Origin: Bacteroidales bacterium UBA1800
GTDB taxonomy: Bacteria > Bacteroidota > Bacteroidia > Bacteroidales > VadinHA17
Assembly: GCA_002319915.1 (NCBI GenBank)
Contig: DCFQ01000054.1
Coordinates: 1 to 7,384 of the forward strand
Direction: 5' to 3'
DNA: 7,384 nucleotides
Under the pieces are notes generated by a model, which was given only the letters and a program-made list of their open reading frames with translations, was not told the DNA's origin and did not search any database. A program made the position numbers and the translations under genes. The number at the start of each line of letters is the position of its first letter. Position 1 is the first letter of the stretch. This document shows positions 4,872-7,384 of this stretch, in pieces.

Positions 4872-7384
4872 CTGATCCCAAGGGCGGCAGCAATCAGGAT
4901 GAAAAGGATCGAGTTTCTCAGAAGCAGCCTCTTCGAATCGTACAAGGGTTCATTATTGCCATAGATCACAATCGAGGCCCAGAAATACGGGTGCGAGCCG
5001 AGCATGTCGGAATTCCTGAGATAATCAAGCCTGGATCTCCTCAAAGCATCGCTCTTGTCCGAACCCGACCTCAGGTACCTGTAAAAGTCCTCGATCACCT
5101 CAGTCCCGGATCTGTCCTCTACTTCCCACATCGACATGAGCACTGCCTGGCTGCCGGAGTAAATGAAGCCCCTGGCAAGACTGAGGATCCCCTCCCCTGA
5201 ATGAAGCTGCCCGCGGCCCGTATTGCAGGAGCTCAGGACCACCATCCTTGCCTTGAGCGGAATGCCGTAAACCTCATAGGTGTTCAAAAAGCCGTCATTG
5301 GCACTATCGCGGTTGCTGAAGATCATTTTTGAATACAACGGATAAGCATCGTTCACGGCAGTATGCATTGCAAGATGTATAATATCATATCCGCCTGCTT
5401 CAGACTTAAAGGCCGATTCGGTTGCCTCATCATTCAGAAAGAGCTTTCCTCCTGTTCTTTTGGCAACATATTCGGCTTCCGTCCTTGCAAACGGAAGGTC
5501 GTACAGTCTGGCCGGACACGGCTGCCTCGTGGATACCAGGGAATCGAGGTTTATGTTGCCCGCGTAAACGGGCGCAAAAGCAAGCAGCCTGACCGGGCCG
5601 CCTGTTCCTTTCTTAAGCGATTCCGAAAGGAAGGTGGCTGAATAGGTATAGGAGATCCGGTACTTTCTGAACAGGTAATTAAGGTCCTTGTACGAGGGAA
5701 TTTCCGAATTGATGGTGTCCACAGGGATTGTCTCGAAGGGAATGTACGACAGGATATTGTCGGGCGATATCAGCAACCTGTCGGATATCAGGTATTTTTC
5801 AACCGGACCGATCAGGGTCCGGTACAGATAACTTCCCGTTTCCTGGTACTGCCTGAAATCGGCTCTTGCATTGCCCGAATAACCGGGATCCGATAGGAGA
5901 TTCCTGAAAGTATTCAGCCTGCCGAAGAATTCTGTTCCGGATGGAACGGTTACAAGCACACTGTTCTTCCTGTTTGCCAGGAATATATAGATTGATGTGT
6001 CGGTAACGACATAATTGAGGTAGTTGATGTTTCTTCCGCCGATCGAGGGAATTTTTTTCTCGCTGATCACCCTGGTGTTGTATTTCATGAAGTAGTACCC
6101 CGGGTACTTTTTCCCAAGCACGGAAACAAGGGAGTCCCGTTTCTGAACGGCTTCGAGCTTCCTGTTACGGTATTCGGAAAGGAGTGCTGAGTCGGGATCG
6201 CTCCTGATGTTCTGGCCGGTAATCCGTTCAGTATAGTAGCCGATGTCGTCCCTGAGCTTTTTTTCAAGCTCGGCAATATCGGAAGGCACTTGCAACTGGG
6301 TCGCCTTGAGCTCGCGGGTAGAGGCGAGCAGGCTTGCCACCTTGCTTTTTTCAGCAAATTCAAAAGCCTTTGACAGGTACCGGGTATCTCCTGTTACACG
6401 GTAGCATCTGTCAAAATCTCTGATTGCAAAGAGATAGCAGTCCCTGTACCGGTCTCCCAGGATAAGCCGGCTCTCATCCTCCGAGATATTCAGCCTTATC
6501 CGCTCGATGAGCGACACTACCAGCTCGGATGTATTTGCAGCCGCAAGCAGGTATTCAGGGTCGGGGGATTTTGCGGAGATCTTGTGAAGGAACCCGTACT
6601 TTGCCTTGAAGAGGCTCAGCGACCACTGGTCCGGGTTGACCGATGAAATATCAGGATTTGCCGTCAACCGGGTCGTGCTTTTGTCGTATTTGTTGCCGAA
6701 GATCAACCCCTGGACCACGCCCAGCGCCCTGACAGGTTCGTTATTGTCGGCAAGCGACATGGCATAGCCAAGCATTATCTGATCATACAGGATGACATCC
6801 TCCTGATGCTTTCCGGCATAATCGGCACATTGACTGTAGAATAAGAGCGATTTCTTCCTGTCGATGCCAAAATTGCTGAGAAATGCAGCATAGTTTTTAA
6901 GGACCTCTATATAGTCGCGGGAATCAGGAGACTCGGACCGGAGAGTTCTTTCCTGAAGACTCTTTAGAATCATCTCCCCTTTCCCCGCCTCTCCCCTGTT
7001 TCCCAGGATTACGGCATAGCTGTTAAGGAAGTTCATTGAAAGGCTGGAATATGATGATTTTATCAATTCATATCCCATCCTGAAATATTCATCTGACTTT
7101 TCTTTCCTGCCAAGGTAGAAATATGTCGAAGCAAGGCTGTTCAGCAGGTTTATATACCTCTCATCCCTTGGAAGAGAACCGTCGCGGTACTCTGATTCGG
7201 CTTTCCCGAGATAGAGTGTTGCTTTTGAATAGTCGGACAGCCTGGCATAAGATATCCCCATGTTGGTGTACAGGGCTGCCAGGTCTGAAAGGTTGGTTCC
7301 GGAACCGTTTTTGATGATTGCAAGTGCTGAATCACCGTAATTAATGGCCTCTGAATACTCATTGAGATCAAAGCATGCGGTAAC
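4853..7384 (-). CDS. TPR-CHAT caspase-like protease with C-terminal membrane helix (5' end missing)
   Basis: The frame is open from TAA at 4853-4855 to the right edge: 843 residues are visible. An ATG at 7261 is internal, because TPR-like sequence continues upstream of it. Counting from the first visible codon, TPR-like helical pairs fill about 1-230, a helical, charged linker lies near 368-434, and the CHAT domain spans about 530-812. It has the strand LLISPDNILSYIPFETIP (538-554), the catalytic His in HLAMHT (His674, bases 5363-5365) and catalytic Cys in LSSCNTG (Cys720, bases 5225-5227), GEGILSLARGFIYSG (730-744) and the closing SHPYFWASIVIYG. A hydrophobic helix near 822-837 followed by LKRR suggests a C-terminal membrane anchor with the protease in the cytoplasm, though no signal peptide can be judged. 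CHAT proteins are caspase-like cysteine proteases; TPRs usually bind a partner. Target unknown. Confidence 0.92.
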   Translation of the reverse strand, partial: VTACFDLNEYSEAINYGDSALAIIKNGSGTNLSDLAALYTNMGISYARLSDYSKATLYLGKAESEYRDGSLPRDERYINLLNSLASTYFYLGRKEKSDEYFRMGYELIKSSYSSLSMNFLNSYAVILGNRGEAGKGEMILKSLQERTLRSESPDSRDYIEVLKNYAAFLSNFGIDRKKSLLFYSQCADYAGKHQEDVILYDQIMLGYAMSLADNNEPVRALGVVQGLIFGNKYDKSTTRLTANPDISSVNPDQWSLSLFKAKYGFLHKISAKSPDPEYLLAAANTSELVVSLIERIRLNISEDESRLILGDRYRDCYLFAIRDFDRCYRVTGDTRYLSKAFEFAEKSKVASLLASTRELKATQLQVPSDIAELEKKLRDDIGYYTERITGQNIRSDPDSALLSEYRNRKLEAVQKRDSLVSVLGKKYPGYYFMKYNTRVISEKKIPSIGGRNINYLNYVVTDTSIYIFLANRKNSVLVTVPSGTEFFGRLNTFRNLLSDPGYSGNARADFRQYQETGSYLYRTLIGPVEKYLISDRLLISPDNILSYIPFETIPVDTINSEIPSYKDLNYLFRKYRISYTYSATFLSESLKKGTGGPVRLLAFAPVYAGNINLDSLVSTRQPCPARLYDLPFARTEAEYVAKRTGGKLFLNDEATESAFKSEAGGYDIIHLAMHTAVNDAYPLYSKMIFSNRDSANDGFLNTYEVYGIPLKARMVVLSSCNTGRGQLHSGEGILSLARGFIYSGSQAVLMSMWEVEDRSGTEVIEDFYRYLRSGSDKSDALRRSRLDYLRNSDMLGSHPYFWASIVIYGNNEPLYDSKRLLLRNSILFILIAAALGISHLKRR

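Noticed and set aside
4868..5200. Plus-strand frame just after the sigma factor gene, a possible cotranscribed gene
   Set aside because: It is antisense to the conserved end of the CHAT domain and has no recognisable protein features, so it is not taken as an anti-sigma or partner gene.
4853..7384. TPR-CHAT protein as part of a type III-E CRISPR effector
   Set aside because: No Cas7-11 fusion, other cas gene or repeat array is in the window, and the C-terminal membrane helix suits the general Bacteroidota TPR-CHAT group instead.

Overview
The window looks like a chromosomal segment of a Bacteroidota bacterium, most likely Bacteroidales or a close relative. The signs are upstream elements of the TAnnTTTG type (-7) with a TTTG-type -33, sparse Shine-Dalgarno sequences, heavy AGG arginine use, and a typical Bacteroidota gene set (double-glycine-type peptidase/ABC exporter with an HlyD adaptor, a divergent ECF-like sigma factor, and a TPR-CHAT protease). 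No phage, insertion sequence, CRISPR array or structural RNA gene was seen.

Layout, left to right. 1-188 (minus): the first 62 codons of a very acidic protein that runs off the left edge, with a good ribosome binding site and a well-formed Bacteroidota promoter at 260-290. 189-493: a 305-base intergenic region holding that promoter, a short palindrome and a candidate plus-strand promoter. 494-670 (plus): a 58-residue single-pass membrane protein. 672-1964 and 1971-4157 (both minus): an HlyD-family adaptor and, upstream of it in the same operon, a 728-residue ABC exporter with an intact N-terminal C39 cysteine peptidase. 4158-4307: a divergent control region. 4308-4871 (plus): a sigma-70 family factor starting at TTG. 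4853-7384 (minus): a large TPR-CHAT protein with a C-terminal membrane helix, overlapping the sigma gene tail to tail by 19 bases and running off the right edge; its true start lies outside the window.

How the genes may work together. The peptidase/ABC exporter and the HlyD protein should form the inner-membrane part of a type I-like export system that cuts double-glycine leaders and exports peptides; the outer-membrane channel and any substrate peptide are not in view. The sigma factor is divergent from the exporter and convergent with the CHAT gene, so it could control either, but no anti-sigma factor is visible. Two proteases of different families (C39 and CHAT) thus flank one sigma factor. 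That this is a single peptide-export or signalling module is an inference from gene order only.
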